Source: Armillaria gallica (Eukaryota > Basidiomycota > Agaricomycetes > Agaricales > Physalacriaceae). From it: 64,000 nt of DNA. Below the pieces are notes generated by a model. That model saw nothing but the letters and a program-made list of their open reading frames with translations. It did not search any database and had not been told where the DNA came from. The DNA lies in NCBI GenBank assembly GCA_037576215.1, contig JBANDB010000001.1:8308001-8372000 (forward strand), given 5' to 3'. Numbering within the stretch: position 1 is the first letter of the stretch; each line of letters opens with the position of its first letter. The position numbers and the translations under genes were made by a program. Positions 45,623-56,093 of the stretch are shown one piece after another.

Positions 45623-45797
45623 CGCGTGATTCCTCTCTATTTTCGATGTGTTGCTCCTAGCAGTAAATTGCCATGCGGAGAAGGCTTATTCTACTCAATA
45701 TTCGTGCATTTCCTCAGGTACCCACATTCATGCTAAACCGATGGAAATTTATCCCCAGAATGTCTTGTTACTATTAGCTATATTGAACCTCTTCAGC

Positions 45798-45878
45798 GGA
45801 TATGGGGTAATCGTTCAGCGATTACCAATGTGGGTTCAATCCCCTATATTCGATTTGTTATAGACGCGTTCTCTTTTT
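45798..45878 (+). ncRNA. Pol III-type tRNA-like unit U7
   Basis: A-box TGGGGTAATCG (45803), B-box GGTTCAATCCC (45833-45843), T5 at 45874-45878. MITE M2 begins four bases after the T run. Confidence 0.5.
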
Positions 45879-45881
45879 CTA

Positions 45882-45992
45882 ATTGCGTCGCTCCCTTAGG
45901 ACTCTGATGTCGCCAAAAGCAGCCCCCTGGAAACGTTTCCAGGGGGCCCTAAAAACATCGATTTCGGCGCGTCGTCAAGCTTTAAACCCATT
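45882..45992. mobile_element. MITE M2 (111 bp, TA target site)
   Basis: Ends ATTGCGTCGCTCCCTTAG and AGCTTTAAACCCATT match the two ends of M1 in opposite orientation. TA on both sides (45880-45881, 45993-45994). The centre differs from M1 and contains a 26-base perfect palindrome (45922-45947, centre AAACGTTT). Confidence 0.7.
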
Positions 45993-45994
45993 TA

Positions 45995-46554
45995 ATCTCA
46001 TCAGTAGTACCCCTCGAGACAAAAACTAGATAGTACACCTCCTCTCAATGTCGAGGCCAAATCCGAAAATCACACAGTTTTTTTCTTAGGCTAAGGGGGA
46101 TGATTCAGTTCATTGAGAGAGGATTATTGTAAAGGATCTGCCACACGATGGGTTTTCAACCCAGAAATGAGTACGAGTCGGGTGTACATTGCCAGAGTAA
46201 GCAAGGTCAAAGACACGAAAGCATGGTAGAAGTAAGAGGTTAAGTGAGGAAAAGTCCGAAATCGGCACAGACGTAGCTGCCCGCAAATCATATGTCAACA
46301 TAGCAAAAGAAATGATGCAATAATAACTCCGTAGAAATTCGCATCCCTTAGAATTATATATTGAACGTCCCGTCTACTTTTGTCATGTCTCATAAGATTG
46401 ACAATCTCCGCAGTGAGTTCTACCCCCAAATGCTGATCCTCCTTTCAATTCTGCGGCGACACGGTACAAACGGCATCTCCGGGCAATAAGTAGAGCGCCA
46501 CAGAATTTACACTCCTGTTCGTTCTTACGAGTTGGTACTTGGTTCAACTATCTT
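45995..46554. other. Nothing recognised
   Basis: No gene, RNA unit or repeat boundary supported. Confidence 0.35.
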
Positions 46555-46645
46555 TGATATAGCGTAATCGCGAGGGCATTATTCGCCGTCGCAATTGGGT
46601 TCGATTCCCTATATTTAAATTACAGTCAAAGATCTCAGTTTTTTT
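46555..46645 (+). ncRNA. Pol III-type tRNA-like unit U8
   Basis: A-box TAGCGTAATCG (46560), B-box GGTTCGATTCC (46598-46608), T7 at 46639-46645, 30 bases after the B-box. Confidence 0.58.
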
Positions 46646-46714
46646 CATCACCTCCTCTTGCTTTTATAACTGTCGCCGGATGAACTCTAGGAAGAAAACC
46701 ACCTTGTCAGGAAG

Positions 46715-46803
46715 GATGGTGTAACAGCGAGTGTTACCATGTCCATCTGGGGTTCAATTCGCCGGGTCTGAATGGGTTTTGAATCTATACCAATCGTTTT
46801 TTT
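46715..46803 (+). ncRNA. Pol III-type tRNA-like unit U9
   Basis: A-box TGGTGTAACAG (46717), B-box GGTTCAATTCG (46751-46761), T7 at 46797-46803. Paralogous to U22; each lies just beyond the 3' end of a NAPE-PLD-like gene that runs towards it. Confidence 0.58.
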
Positions 46804-46964
46804 GCGGGAGTCATCGATTTTTGTCTCATGTATGTGTAGCTTGCGCTGAGATCAACAAAGATAGCTGATTCAAAGAGAGCGGCAGTTCGGAACCCCCGTC
46901 TCCTTCCATCTCTACTGGAATATACTGCCAGTCGCCTCATAGCAAATACCATTAGAAATATTTT

Positions 46965-48175
46965 GTCTCGCCGATATGGATGACAGAAAAATCACCGTCG
47001 TCTATACCAGTCTTCCTTCATTAGGATCCAGCTCCTAAAAGAGAATAGGCATATGGCCAAAGGGCAAAAAAGGGGGATCACCATCAAGGTATCGCAACTA
47101 CCTTCTTCGCTCTGATATCCTTGAAGATATGCATCTTGCCGCGCGCAATGTATAGCGGACATGAACCATCTCGGCTGGTATATCCTATGCAAATATCAAC
47201 ATTATAAAACAGCGGCAAGCATCTCACATACCTGATAGGAATCATCGCGAGACCACACCCGCTGAACCACTGGCGAATCTCATCGAATGCGGGGCGTACC
47301 AGTCCCGCCTGTCCGTCTCGGTATCACCGGCAAATAGACCATCTTACCCTCAGCCTCGCCGGCCCAGCTCGTCTGGAGAGTTTTCTTTGGTCAAGCATCC
47401 ATTGACCAGTAAAGTGCTGTGCGAGGGCGCAGCTAAGCTCGAAGGACGTTCCGGGTATCTCCACGTGCCGTGCGTCCCACCATTCGAATGTACACGCGTG
47501 TCCTTTGGGTATCCCGATGGATTCAAAGTGCTTATCGCTGCCTAGCGGACCAGAGAGGGTGGTTAACGTGTCGTAGTCTAGGCTAAGAAAGGTTAGCAGG
47601 CAAAGGCGCTGAGGATGGTGACGCGTACTGGTCAGAATGATTATGCTAACAACGACATTAGCCACGGCTTAGTCTGATGATAAGCTGCTCACCGAGATAA
47701 TGACTGCGTTTAGCTCTGGTATACCTTCGATCTTGCACGGCGGCTCGGTGTACTTCTTCGGACCGAAAGATTGGCTAGGCGATCACTGAAGAGGTTCGAA
47801 CAGCACCCGCGCACCTCTTCCTAGCGAGGTCACAAATGGCAGTTCGACGAGGAAAACACGCCTGATCCAACCACGTCGCCATGAATTTACCTTCATGCTC
47901 CTCTGCTGTGCTCCACATCGGCGGCTTGACAGCAATCCAACTCGTTCCGACTTTCAGCAGGGTGGGGCTGTTGCATGTGAGATAGATTAGTTATCAAACG
48001 ATTAGCAAGGAAAGATAGCTATGCACCATACTGAGCGCATCCATCCTCCCGTTCGTCCCTCACTAGTCCTCAGCTCGGCCAGTCATTGAACCGTAATGGC
48101 TTGTCAGATGTCTGGGCGACCCGCTTCCACTTTAACGTCCTAGTCAGCGACACAGATGGCGGCGGTTGAAAGCAT
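46965..48175 (-). pseudogene. NAPE-PLD-like metallo-hydrolase, copy B (decayed)
   Basis: Minus strand. Exon 1 begins MLSTAAICVAD at 48175. The exon 2 region at about 47700-47960 keeps FGPKKYTEPP-type sequence. HNHYDQ-type microexon trace near 47640; exon 4 at 47330-47600 reads HFESIGIPKGHACTFEWWDARHVEIPGTSFELSC and AQHFTGQWMLDQ. Exon 5 at about 47080-47190 keeps PRWFMSAIHCA with a frame change after it; exon 6 is mostly deleted. Frameshifts throughout. The family hydrolyses N-acyl-phosphatidylethanolamines with two metal ions in a beta-lactamase fold; fungal substrates are unknown to me. Confidence 0.75.
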
Positions 48176-48798
48176 AGCTGTACACGAAGCGGTGCTCAGT
48201 ATTCGAGCTGTCAGGCTCATTATGGAAAGGAATGGCATACATACCAATTTGTGCCTTGGTTCCTGGTGGTGCGTGCAAGTGCCTTGGCAACGATGACGTA
48301 CACCCATTAGATCAGAGCGTCTGCCGTGATGCCGGCTCTTTCCGATGTGCCCTTCTTCCAAACTCCCAGCCGATAATTTACTCAGTCTATCAGCCTCGAT
48401 TTGCGAGTTCTCAACGCCTCATATACATAATGCGGATGGAGTTACTTTCACAAGTATGCCGCTAACTAGCCCTGCATGAGAATGCGTCTTAGTCTGCGAG
48501 GCTTCAAGGTTATTTCCCGTCCATCCTGGTGTTGCACTACATGTCTGATCACTTCGAACCTCATTTTCTGATCCCAATGAGATATCGCTCTGGCTGAAGG
48601 GTTGTCTTCGTAATCTATAGTCTACTGTCTACCGGCCATATTTCAAACTGGGCTTCAAGTGAATGTTCATCGTGATGCCAAGTATCTAGACTACCCACGT
48701 AAGAGTAGATTAAGGACAATTGTTACGATTATCTCACGGATTTCCAGCCTACGTTTGGTGGCCGTGCGTCCTGGGGAGCAACGTTAACGCAGGACACA
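48176..48798. other. 5' flank of copy B and spacer
   Basis: 48176-48340 matches the upstream region of copies C and F. 48380-48798 shows nothing recognisable. Confidence 0.4.
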
Positions 48799-49746
48799 CC
48801 GGTCTCTCCGCCTCGTCCTCTCCATCCTTGACGGATCGGTACCCCGTATCGCCCGCGAAGTACACCTTCTTACCCTCACCCTCTACAGCCCAGCTCGACC
48901 AGAGGGTCTTTCCCTGGTCGAGCACCCCCGACCGGTGAAATGCTGGGCGGGAGTGCAAGTAAGCTTGAAGGACGTGCCGGGTATCTCCACGCGTCGTGCG
49001 TCCCACCAATCGAGTGTATGCCCGTGCCCGCTGGGTATTCCGATCGATTCGAAGTGCTTTTCATTTCCTAGAGGAGCGAAGATGTGCGGTGTGCGGGCCC
49101 GTTTGAAGAGCGTGGATAAAGTGTGGTTGTCTAGGCTAGGAGAGGTTAGTAGGTGAGTGCACTAAGGAGGACGGCACGTACTGGTCGTAATGATTATGCT
49201 AGCAACATCATTAGCCACGGCTTAGACCAAGAACAGGCTACTCACCGAGATAACAACTGCGTCCACCTCTGGTATGCCTTCGATCTTGCACGGCGGCTCG
49301 GTGTACCTCTTCGGACCGAAAGACTGGCTAGGCGAGCACCGATCGCTGAAGACAGGATCGAATAGTACCCTCGCGCCTCTCCCTAGCGAAGTCACAAACG
49401 GAAGCTCGACGAGGTAACACGGGTGTCCTAACCAAGTCGCCTTGATCTCGTCTTGACGCTCCTCTTCTAAACCCCACGTCGGTGTCCGCACAGGAATCCC
49501 AGCAGTTCCGACTTTGGGCAAAGCAGGGCTGTTACGTGTGACATGGCCAACCTATCTGAGGATTAGCGACGGAAGACCCGGACGAAAAACACGTACTATG
49601 CGAAGAGTATCCATCCTCCCATTCGACCTCCAGCTCGGCCATGGATTCTGGAACCATAAAGGCTTGTCAGATGTCCAATGCGCTGGTCGACTTCCTTTCT
49701 CTTTCTTGTCCTCGTCGATGACACGGATGGCGGCGGTTGAAAGCAT
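48799..49746 (-). pseudogene. NAPE-PLD-like metallo-hydrolase, copy C (3' truncated)
   Basis: Minus strand, very similar to copy F. Exon 1 (49746 down) MLSTAAIRVIDEDKKEKG...PLWFQNPWPSW. Exon 2 reads [40 protein letters not shown] and EVDAVVIS. A 17-base microexon encodes HNHYD plus two bases of the next His. Exon 4 starts LDNHTLSTLFKRA and runs to DRPVCPA-like sequence, with a one-base shift in HFTGRG-LDQGK. It breaks off at about 48799, losing the AIHWGT-type C-terminal half. Upstream sequence to 50030 matches the 63.74-64.0 kb flank of copy F, so B/C/F arose by segmental duplication. Confidence 0.8.
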
Positions 49747-50215
49747 AGCTGTAGATAAATCTGCGCTCAGTCTTAGAGCTGTTTTATATCAAGGAAAGGG
49801 ATACGGAACCCGGTTAGCCATAGACATGGTGGGCGTGCGCAAGTGCCGCGGAAACCATGACGTACACCGGTCCGATGACGTGTCCCAAAATGACAAGGGC
49901 GGTGCCGGCCACAATTCTTCGTCGACTTGCGCTTTCTCAAACGCCTAACTCACCGGATGGATTAACGATCAAAAGCCTTCAGAATCGGCGTCAGGGCTCA
50001 CACTTATTTTCAATCACGTACATCCTGATCTATTTTCGTCGCCTTGGAGCAAGTAGTTCATTTTAGCTGTCGCGCTGTCACTTCTCCATATCTAGGACTC
50101 TGTTTAGACCACACTTGTCTCTGACTTAGTTCGACGGACCATGGATCATTTTCACTCCAGTTCTTGACTTATAATCAGTAGTATCTTGTATAGTGAGTGA
50201 GTATTCTATTCCAAG
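49747..50215. other. 5' flank of copy C
   Basis: 49747-50030 is nearly identical to 63738-64000, the flank of copy F (shared CACCGGATGGATTAACGATC). Probably the promoter region. The rest, to 50215, holds nothing recognised. Confidence 0.5.
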
Positions 50216-50303
50216 TCGGACATCGTGTAACGGTTATCACACCGCTCTGGGGTTCAATTCCATCTATCCGTTTCGTTCACTGCATCCACGTTCTGCTTTT
50301 TTT
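50216..50303 (+). ncRNA. Pol III-type tRNA-like unit U10
   Basis: Best tRNA-Glu resemblance: TCGGACATCGTGTAACGGTT, then B-box GGTTCAATTCC (50251-50261) and CTATCCG closing towards the 5' TCGGA. A-box TCGTGTAACGG (50223). A-B gap 17, so no room for an anticodon arm. T7 at 50297-50303. First of the array with a period of about 220 bp. Confidence 0.62.
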
Positions 50304-50455
50304 CAAGCTCCGAGTTCACGCTCCGAGGTCGAACTTTGTGGCTCTTTGAGGGATGTTGCAGAGTTTCGACTTTTCAAACGCTCGCATACCAGTGGAGAAC
50401 GAAATCACCATTCCAGATGAACACACGAAGATTCCTAACCTAGGCCATCCTCCAT

Positions 50456-50548
50456 CCAGATCTGGCGTAACGGTGAGAGTTACATATCGAACCCCTGGGT
50501 TCAATTCCCTAAGTACGACTTCCAAGTGCCGAGTGAATAGTTCTTTTT
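50456..50548 (+). ncRNA. Pol III-type tRNA-like unit U11
   Basis: Perfect A-box TGGCGTAACGG (50463-50473), B-box GGTTCAATTCC (50498-50508), T5 at 50544-50548. Confidence 0.6.
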
Positions 50549-50672
50549 CAGGAGCAATCAATTTTGGTCTCGGGTCTTCTATTTCAAAAAAGCATCACCT
50601 CCGATTCGAGGCAAAGAAGTAACCACCTTAGAATCGGAGTCAGGAAACTATCCCAGATGTGCTTTGAATTTG

Positions 50673-50756
50673 TGCTCTAATGGTCTAACGGGTGAGGTGG
50701 ATGCCTGGGGTTCGATTCCCTACGGTGTTCATAGCATCTGTGAACAGGCCTTTTTT
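50673..50756 (+). ncRNA. Pol III-type tRNA-like unit U12
   Basis: A-box TGGTCTAACGG (50681), B-box GGTTCGATTCC (50709-50719), T6 at 50751-50756. Between B-box and T run lies a hairpin TGTTCA...TGAACA (about 50726-50746). Confidence 0.6.
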
Positions 50757-50870
50757 ATGCTTTCAGGCTAGACGACCTCAGCGGGGCAAATAAGTGATGG
50801 CTCTGCGTCGGAAGCCATCCCCAAAGTATTTGTATTGATCTTACAGACATAGGTTTGACTTGTACCCTAC

Positions 50871-50951
50871 CGGATATCGTCCAACGGCTCGCCGGACGCC
50901 TGGGGTTCAATTCTCTATGGTACAAATCACTGGTTGACGGCACATCTTTTT
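50871..50951 (+). ncRNA. Pol III-type tRNA-like unit U13
   Basis: A-box TCGTCCAACGG (50877), B-box GGTTCAATTCT (50904-50914), T5 at 50947-50951. Confidence 0.58.
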
Positions 50952-51089
50952 GCACGAGCGTATTGCTGCAACATTTTTGGTTCGCAGAGGGACGTTCGGC
51001 TCCACTTTTCAACACCTGCCAAGTATGTATGGACGTCGACATAGGAATAGGCGACCCAAATGTTGCCGGATTTCTAAGTTACTCCTTAT

Positions 51090-51176
51090 CCGGATCTGGT
51101 ACAATGGCGAGTTCACGCATCGAACTCTGGGGTTCAATTCCCTCTGTACTATTGAGGTCGTAGGGTTCTTTTTTTT
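51090..51176 (+). ncRNA. Pol III-type tRNA-like unit U14
   Basis: A-box TGGTACAATGG (51097), B-box GGTTCAATTCC (51131-51141), T8 at 51169-51176, the longest terminator of the set. Confidence 0.62.
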
Positions 51177-51312
51177 GTCAGAAGGTCTTGTCTCGTCTCT
51201 AGGTTCTCGATTATTAGAGGGTTCAAATCTGGAGGAATCCCAGAGTAACTGACGCGACGAAGCTGTCCTGGATGTACGATTTGTTCCTCTGCCTCTCCGC
51301 TATTACATTGTC

Positions 51313-51399
51313 ATATATGGTCTAACGGCATGTTTGATGCCTCGTGTTCAATACCCTAGGGTACGAATCCGTGATACCGAAAGTTAACATACCTTTTTT
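51313..51399 (+). ncRNA. Pol III-type tRNA-like unit U15
   Basis: A-box TGGTCTAACGG (51318), B-box TGTTCAATACC (51345), T6 at 51394-51399. Confidence 0.55.
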
Positions 51400-51530
51400 C
51401 GCACCAGCGCGCTGGATACGTCGCGACATTTATATTGTTTCTGCCCTACACAACGCAAATATCTTCTCCTACCCTTCCTTGTGGGCTATGGTTTTGCGGC
51501 AGAAATACTTACGTCCTCTTGATGTACTTC

Positions 51531-51606
51531 GGATATGCCAACGTCTGCGGATGGGGATTGGATTCTCTATACCAAAGTGATACTTTACAGACGGCGTACC
51601 ATTTTT
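51531..51606 (+). ncRNA. Pol III-type tRNA-like unit U16, weak boxes
   Basis: A-box hardly recognisable; B-box-like GATTGGATTC (51556), T5 at 51602-51606. Included because its position fits the 220-bp period and the 36-base B-to-T distance. Confidence 0.4.
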
Positions 51607-51699
51607 CCAGTAGCCCAGTGTCAAGCTGACGCGGCTCGTAGCGATGAATTCCATCACAACCACGGAAACTATCCTCAATACATTGTCAGTCATCTCGTA

Positions 51700-51780
51700 C
51701 TTATTCTAAGGGCGAGTAGGGATGCCTGGGGCTCGATTCCCTATGGGTACGTATTGCAGATGTGGAAATCAAATCGTTTT
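51700..51780 (+). ncRNA. Pol III-type tRNA-like unit U17, weak A-box
   Basis: B-box GGCTCGATTCC (51730-51740), T4 at 51777-51780. The A-box side is degraded. Confidence 0.4.
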
Positions 51781-51957
51781 CATGAGTTGCACCGTTTTTA
51801 CTAACAGGTATGTATCGGTAAGTAAGACGTCGAAAGCCAGGATTAACCGCTTCGATAGTAGGATCACTGTTGGAAATTCATGTGCTCAATCCTTGCAAGT
51901 ACGTATTCAAGGTTGACGCGGGGTCTGTACTTATTCCTTTCATGCTGCTGTGTACGC

Positions 51958-52058
51958 GGGTGTGGCGTAACGGCCGTTATTACGATAATCCTAGTAGGAG
52001 TTCGAGTCCCCCTAGGTCGTATGAATGTTGTCAATGGTCATTGGTACTTGATTCTTTT
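51958..52058 (+). ncRNA. Pol III-type tRNA-like unit U18
   Basis: A-box TGGCGTAACGG (51963-51973), B-box AGTTCGAGTCC (51999-52009), T4 at 52055-52058. A-B gap about 25. The last good unit of the array; a further A-box-only trace is near 52345. Confidence 0.52.
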
Positions 52059-52479
52059 CCTCCGTCCGACCGCTGCATGCACGGGTTTGAATTTTATGAA
52101 GTTCTCAACATGGTGGAGTTGAGAACAAAGGGTCAGCGCGATTTACTAGCGACATGTTCCTTGAGCCTCAATTTCCAGTCGATTAGCATCATCGTGCTCC
52201 AATTGCTCTGTCAGGCGAAGACTCAATTCCTTCATTCGAATACAATTCCAACTCGTTTTGAATCACCTCAGCGGAATAATAAGGGAACCCTGTACACCAA
52301 GCGTTAACCGTCCCTGGGAACTACTTCATGATTCTGTTGTTATGTAACGGCAAATCGTACTGATGCAAGTACGGGGTTGGTATATTTGGCATGAGCTATC
52401 AATGATATGTGCAGCTGGTACTTCGATGTAGAGCAATCATCTTCCTGCAGTGTTCTCTGATATTAAATAGAGTATGGTA

Positions 52480-54165
52480 AGCAATGAAAATATATTTTCC
52501 GAGGAAAGTTCCCGTCGTCTACACCAATCATCTTACACTCTACAGCCAGCCTCTTCGATCTCCCACATTCTCGAGATACACGTCCTAGATGGGAATAAGC
52601 ATAGGGATAAAAGGTATAAAAGACGACTCACCACCAACGCATAACAATCGCCTTTCTCGTCTGTGCATCCTCGACATGCGGACTCTATCGCACAATGTAT
52701 AGTGGTCATGAACCAACTTTACTCATAAGCGCTAATCACTGGAAGAGCATAAACGCAAACGAACAGTGCACATACCCGATGGTCATCAAACCCGGCTGGA
52801 ATCCGCTTCGCAATCTCCGTGAAAGCCTGGCACACCGGTGTTTCCTCCTCCTTACCTCCTCCATCTTCGATGCGTGGCTAGCAAAGTACACCATCACCCG
52901 AGAGTCTTTCCCGAATCGAATGACCCTAAACAGTGCAATAGTAGGTGCAACTTGAAGCACGTTCTGGGCATTTCCACATGTCGGGTGTACCACGAATCGA
53001 GTGTACGTGGATGTCCGTTACACTATTCAAAATGGTTTTTGTTCACAAGTGGAGTGAAGTGTTGCCTTTGTGGTGCGCGGATCTGTTCAAAGAGCATGCC
53101 TACGGTGGGCGAATCTATGCTATGACATGTGAGCCTGGTAGCGGGCTGGCGACGATGACGTACTGGTCATAATAGGTAAAGCACTAGTTCACAGACGGGC
53201 ATCAGTCGCTGGGTCAAAAAGTAGCCTTGCCTTCCTCCTTAACAAGGGGACAAACAGAACTCGACGAACGAACGCGCCTGGTTTGACCAAGTCGGCGTGA
53301 AGCTCTGTATCCCATGTCGACGTCTTAGGTTGACTACGAAAGAATAGATCCAAGATCAGCCCTTCAGCGGTAGTATCCCCGAGTCCCAAACACGCACCAT
53401 ATTCAGCTAATCCATCGTCTCCTTTGTCTTTCAGGTCGGCCGTAGATTCTGGAACCACATCGACGTCGTGGTAGCCTTTACAATTCTCACCCCTCAACCG
53501 GTCCGATGCGGAGGGAGTACAAGTCAACTTGAAGACTTCGGGTGTCTCCATGCATTGAGCACCCCACCTGCTGATTGTATGAGCCTGTCTTTTGGGTGAC
53601 CCGGTCAGTTCATCGTTTCCTCGCAGGGTGAAGATGTGCGGTGTGAAGCACTGTGCGAGAGCACAAGTTAGCTTGATGAATGTTTATCAAAGTAACTCCA
53701 TGTGTCGGCCGTCCTACGAGTCAAGTGTATGTACGTGACCTCTTATCAGCTTAAAATAATCATCGGTTTGAGCAGAGGGGAATATATTGGGTGGGCAGGT
53801 CCTTTTGAAGAGTGTCTAGCAGGTGACGGAGCTAAAGAGAACAACACATATTGGTCGTAAGGATTACGCTAAGAACATCATTACCCAAGGCTAAATCCAA
53901 TGAGCTGTTCACCGAGATAACGGCTCCATCGACCTCTGGAATCTTGTGCAGTGGGTTGGTGTACCTCATTGGGCGGAGAAGCTGACTAGGCGAGCATCCG
54001 TCGCGGAAGACAGGGTCGAACAGTACCATTGCACTTCTCCCTAGCGGAGCCACAAACGGCAGATAGACGAGGAGACATGCGTGGGTCAACGACGTCGCCT
54101 CGATGTCGCCTTCATGCTCCTTCTCTGTGCCCCACATCGGTGACTTTACGAGAATAAAGGCTGCT
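52480..54165 (-). pseudogene. NAPE-PLD-like relics, copy D (at least two overlapping copies)
   Basis: Minus strand. 3' exons at 52500-52720 and exon 4 sequence at about 52950-53150. Exon 4-like sequence then recurs at about 53510-53640 and 53650-53830, so at least two, perhaps three, damaged copies are fused. 53870-54140 is a better exon 2: STWD/EEH..., YLPFVAPLGRSAMVLFDPVF, PSQLLRPMRYTNPLHKIPEVD and a HNHYD-like microexon remnant near 53860. Frameshifts throughout; exon 1 is missing. Confidence 0.65.
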
Positions 54166-54240
54166 GCAGAATTCGAAACACAATAGCGTAGATGGAGGGA
54201 AATAAGCTACATGCCCCTCGAATGAGCTGCTAGTACGGTT

Positions 54241-54322
54241 AAAAAATGAAGAACGATACTGAAGAACGATTTGAATATTGAGAATTGAACCCCCCACCGA
54301 TGATGTGCTAGCGGTTTGGCTG
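54241..54322 (-). ncRNA. Pol III-type tRNA-like unit U20 (minus strand)
   Basis: On the minus strand: B-box GGTTCAATTCT (54292-54282) followed by T6 (54246-54241), 35 bases apart. A-box CAGCCAAACCG near 54321 is weak. Confidence 0.5.
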
Positions 54323-54463
54323 TATTATCACATTATGTGCGCAAAATGGACGGTTTACAGTAGAATCCGTACTTCCTGAGGAGACCCACATGACGGATAC
54401 CTTGACTTCTTTAACCAATGATCTTCGAGCAAGCCCTCACACTGGAACCAGGTGTCCATCCGT

Positions 54464-54551
54464 AAAAAAGAGGAGAATGCGATAAGGAAAATGTCGGCGA
54501 TAGGGAATTGAACCCCAGAACGAGTTTACTAACGGCTACGCGATATCCGAC
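54464..54551 (-). ncRNA. Pol III-type tRNA-like unit U19 (minus strand)
   Basis: On the minus strand: 5' TCGGATA, A-box TCGCGTAGCCG (54543-54533), B-box GGTTCAATTCC (54514-54504), closing TATCGCCGA that can pair with the 5' end apart from two extra bases, T6 at 54469-54464. A-B gap 18. A tRNA-Glu-like outline without an anticodon arm. Confidence 0.6.
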
Positions 54552-54640
54552 TACCGAATAGAATACTTGGCTACGCACTCTCAGCCCTTTCTGTAAGACC
54601 AGCTTGAAAAATGAGAGCAGCTTTCTCTATAGTCATGCTT

Positions 54641-55582
54641 TCCAACCGCCGCCATCCGTTTCGTGGACGAGGAAAGGAAAGCAAGGTTGGTTGGCTAGCA
54701 CATTGAACGTTGAACCTCTGGGTCCTAGAAATCGCGGCCGAGTTGGAAGGTGAACATTGGCGACATGGATGGATCATGTGTCTTTCCTCGTCGAGCTGCC
54801 AGTTCTGGCTTCACTGGGGAGAGGTACAAGGGTGCTCTTCATTCCTGCATTCAGCAATAGGTGCTGGCCTAGCAAGTTTCTCGGTACACCGGGCCGCCGT
54901 GCAAGATTGAAGATATTCCAGAAGTGGATGATGTCGTGCTGTTGTTAGCATAATCATTGTGATCAGGACGTGTCGTCCTCCTTGATCCCGTCACACTCTA
55001 ACGTCTTTTGGCCTAGACAACCACCCTTTATCTGCCATATTCAAACATGTCCACTCGCGGCTCGTCTTCGGTAAAAAAGAGCACTTTCAACAGATTGGAA
55101 TACCAGACAGTCACGGCCGGTGGGACGCACAACGCGTAAAGATACCCGGCATTTCATTTAAGCTGACATGCTACCAAGCACTTCACTAATCGGAGGCTTC
55201 TCGACCGGAGTCGCACTAAGATCTATTGCTCCGGTGATACAGGCTACCGATCTGCTACGGGTAGAGATGATGAGGCCAAAAGACCAGTATCTTCTCTCCT
55301 GCCAGGTGACTGAAGAGCGTTTCATTGGGCTTGATATAGCGATGATAGATGATTCATATCGACTATATATTTTGCGCTGCAGGGATATCAGCCCGAAAAG
55401 GTCGTCACGACGTATTGGGGGTGTGTCTTCTTTACGCCTTTTGTCACAATGCTGACTCTCATCTAGCACCTGGATCCTAACGACGGAAGAAGTTACCGAG
55501 CAACCAAAGAGACTAGCTGAAGAGTGCAAGACGATTGCTATCCATGACAGCAACTTTCTTGTCAGCGATGTCGACGAGACGT
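54641..55582 (+). pseudogene. NAPE-PLD-like relic, copy E (plus strand)
   Basis: ATG at 54641 begins MLSN, with the exon 1 sequence continuing one frame off. Exon 2 at 54785-54950 reads LVELPVLASLGRGTRVLF. Microexon CATAATCATTGTGATCA (54949-54965) keeps HNH.D. Exon 4 is mostly lost (55020-55165), with ERFIGLDIAMI at about 55315-55347. Exon 6 at 55470-55582 reads TWILTTEEVTEQPKRLAEEC and SDVDET. The only long copy on the plus strand, facing copy D across units U19/U20. Confidence 0.65.
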
Positions 55583-56093
55583 AATATTTCAAATACTCTA
55601 TTCAATATCAGACGACTGGCAATATATTCCGGTGGATATGACTGTCAGATGTGCACTCCAATGCGACACACATTTCGCCTCAGTTTCCTCTGTTAATTCT
55701 AGCGCATGAAATAGAAAATCAATGAATCCTGCAATAACAAGTGCTAGAGATGTGCAAAGATACACCGCATTACCCTACCTGACGAGGACAGTTTGTTATA
55801 GAACTCGCGGATAGGTATTTCCCGCCATGCTTTGTGAAAAAACGGGCATCTTCCAGTACTGGGAAATCGCAAACCTAAGGGATTCTACCCTCGCCAATAA
55901 ACGCTAAGCTATTGTACCTATCCGCTGAAGAGGACGTATACTGTATGATTAACATTGTATTTTCTTCGGGGGTAGACTCGGACCAGTCGCACGAGGCAGT
56001 GTAGTTCCTAGTGAGGGGATGATGGACAGAGTAATGACCAGATCTAGCGCCAAAGCAAGGTTCTTCGTCACTGCAGGCAAACTTGTTGAGATC
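55583..56093. other. Nothing recognised
   Basis: No gene or repeat boundary supported. Confidence 0.35.

Noticed and set aside
50216..52058. Functional tRNA-Glu genes
   Set aside because: In most units the A-B distance leaves no anticodon arm and acceptor pairing is partial, so they cannot be normal tRNAs.
50216..52058. CRISPR-like array (regular spacing of about 220 bp)
   Set aside because: Repeat units are long and diverged, spacers are not unique short inserts, and the organism is eukaryotic.
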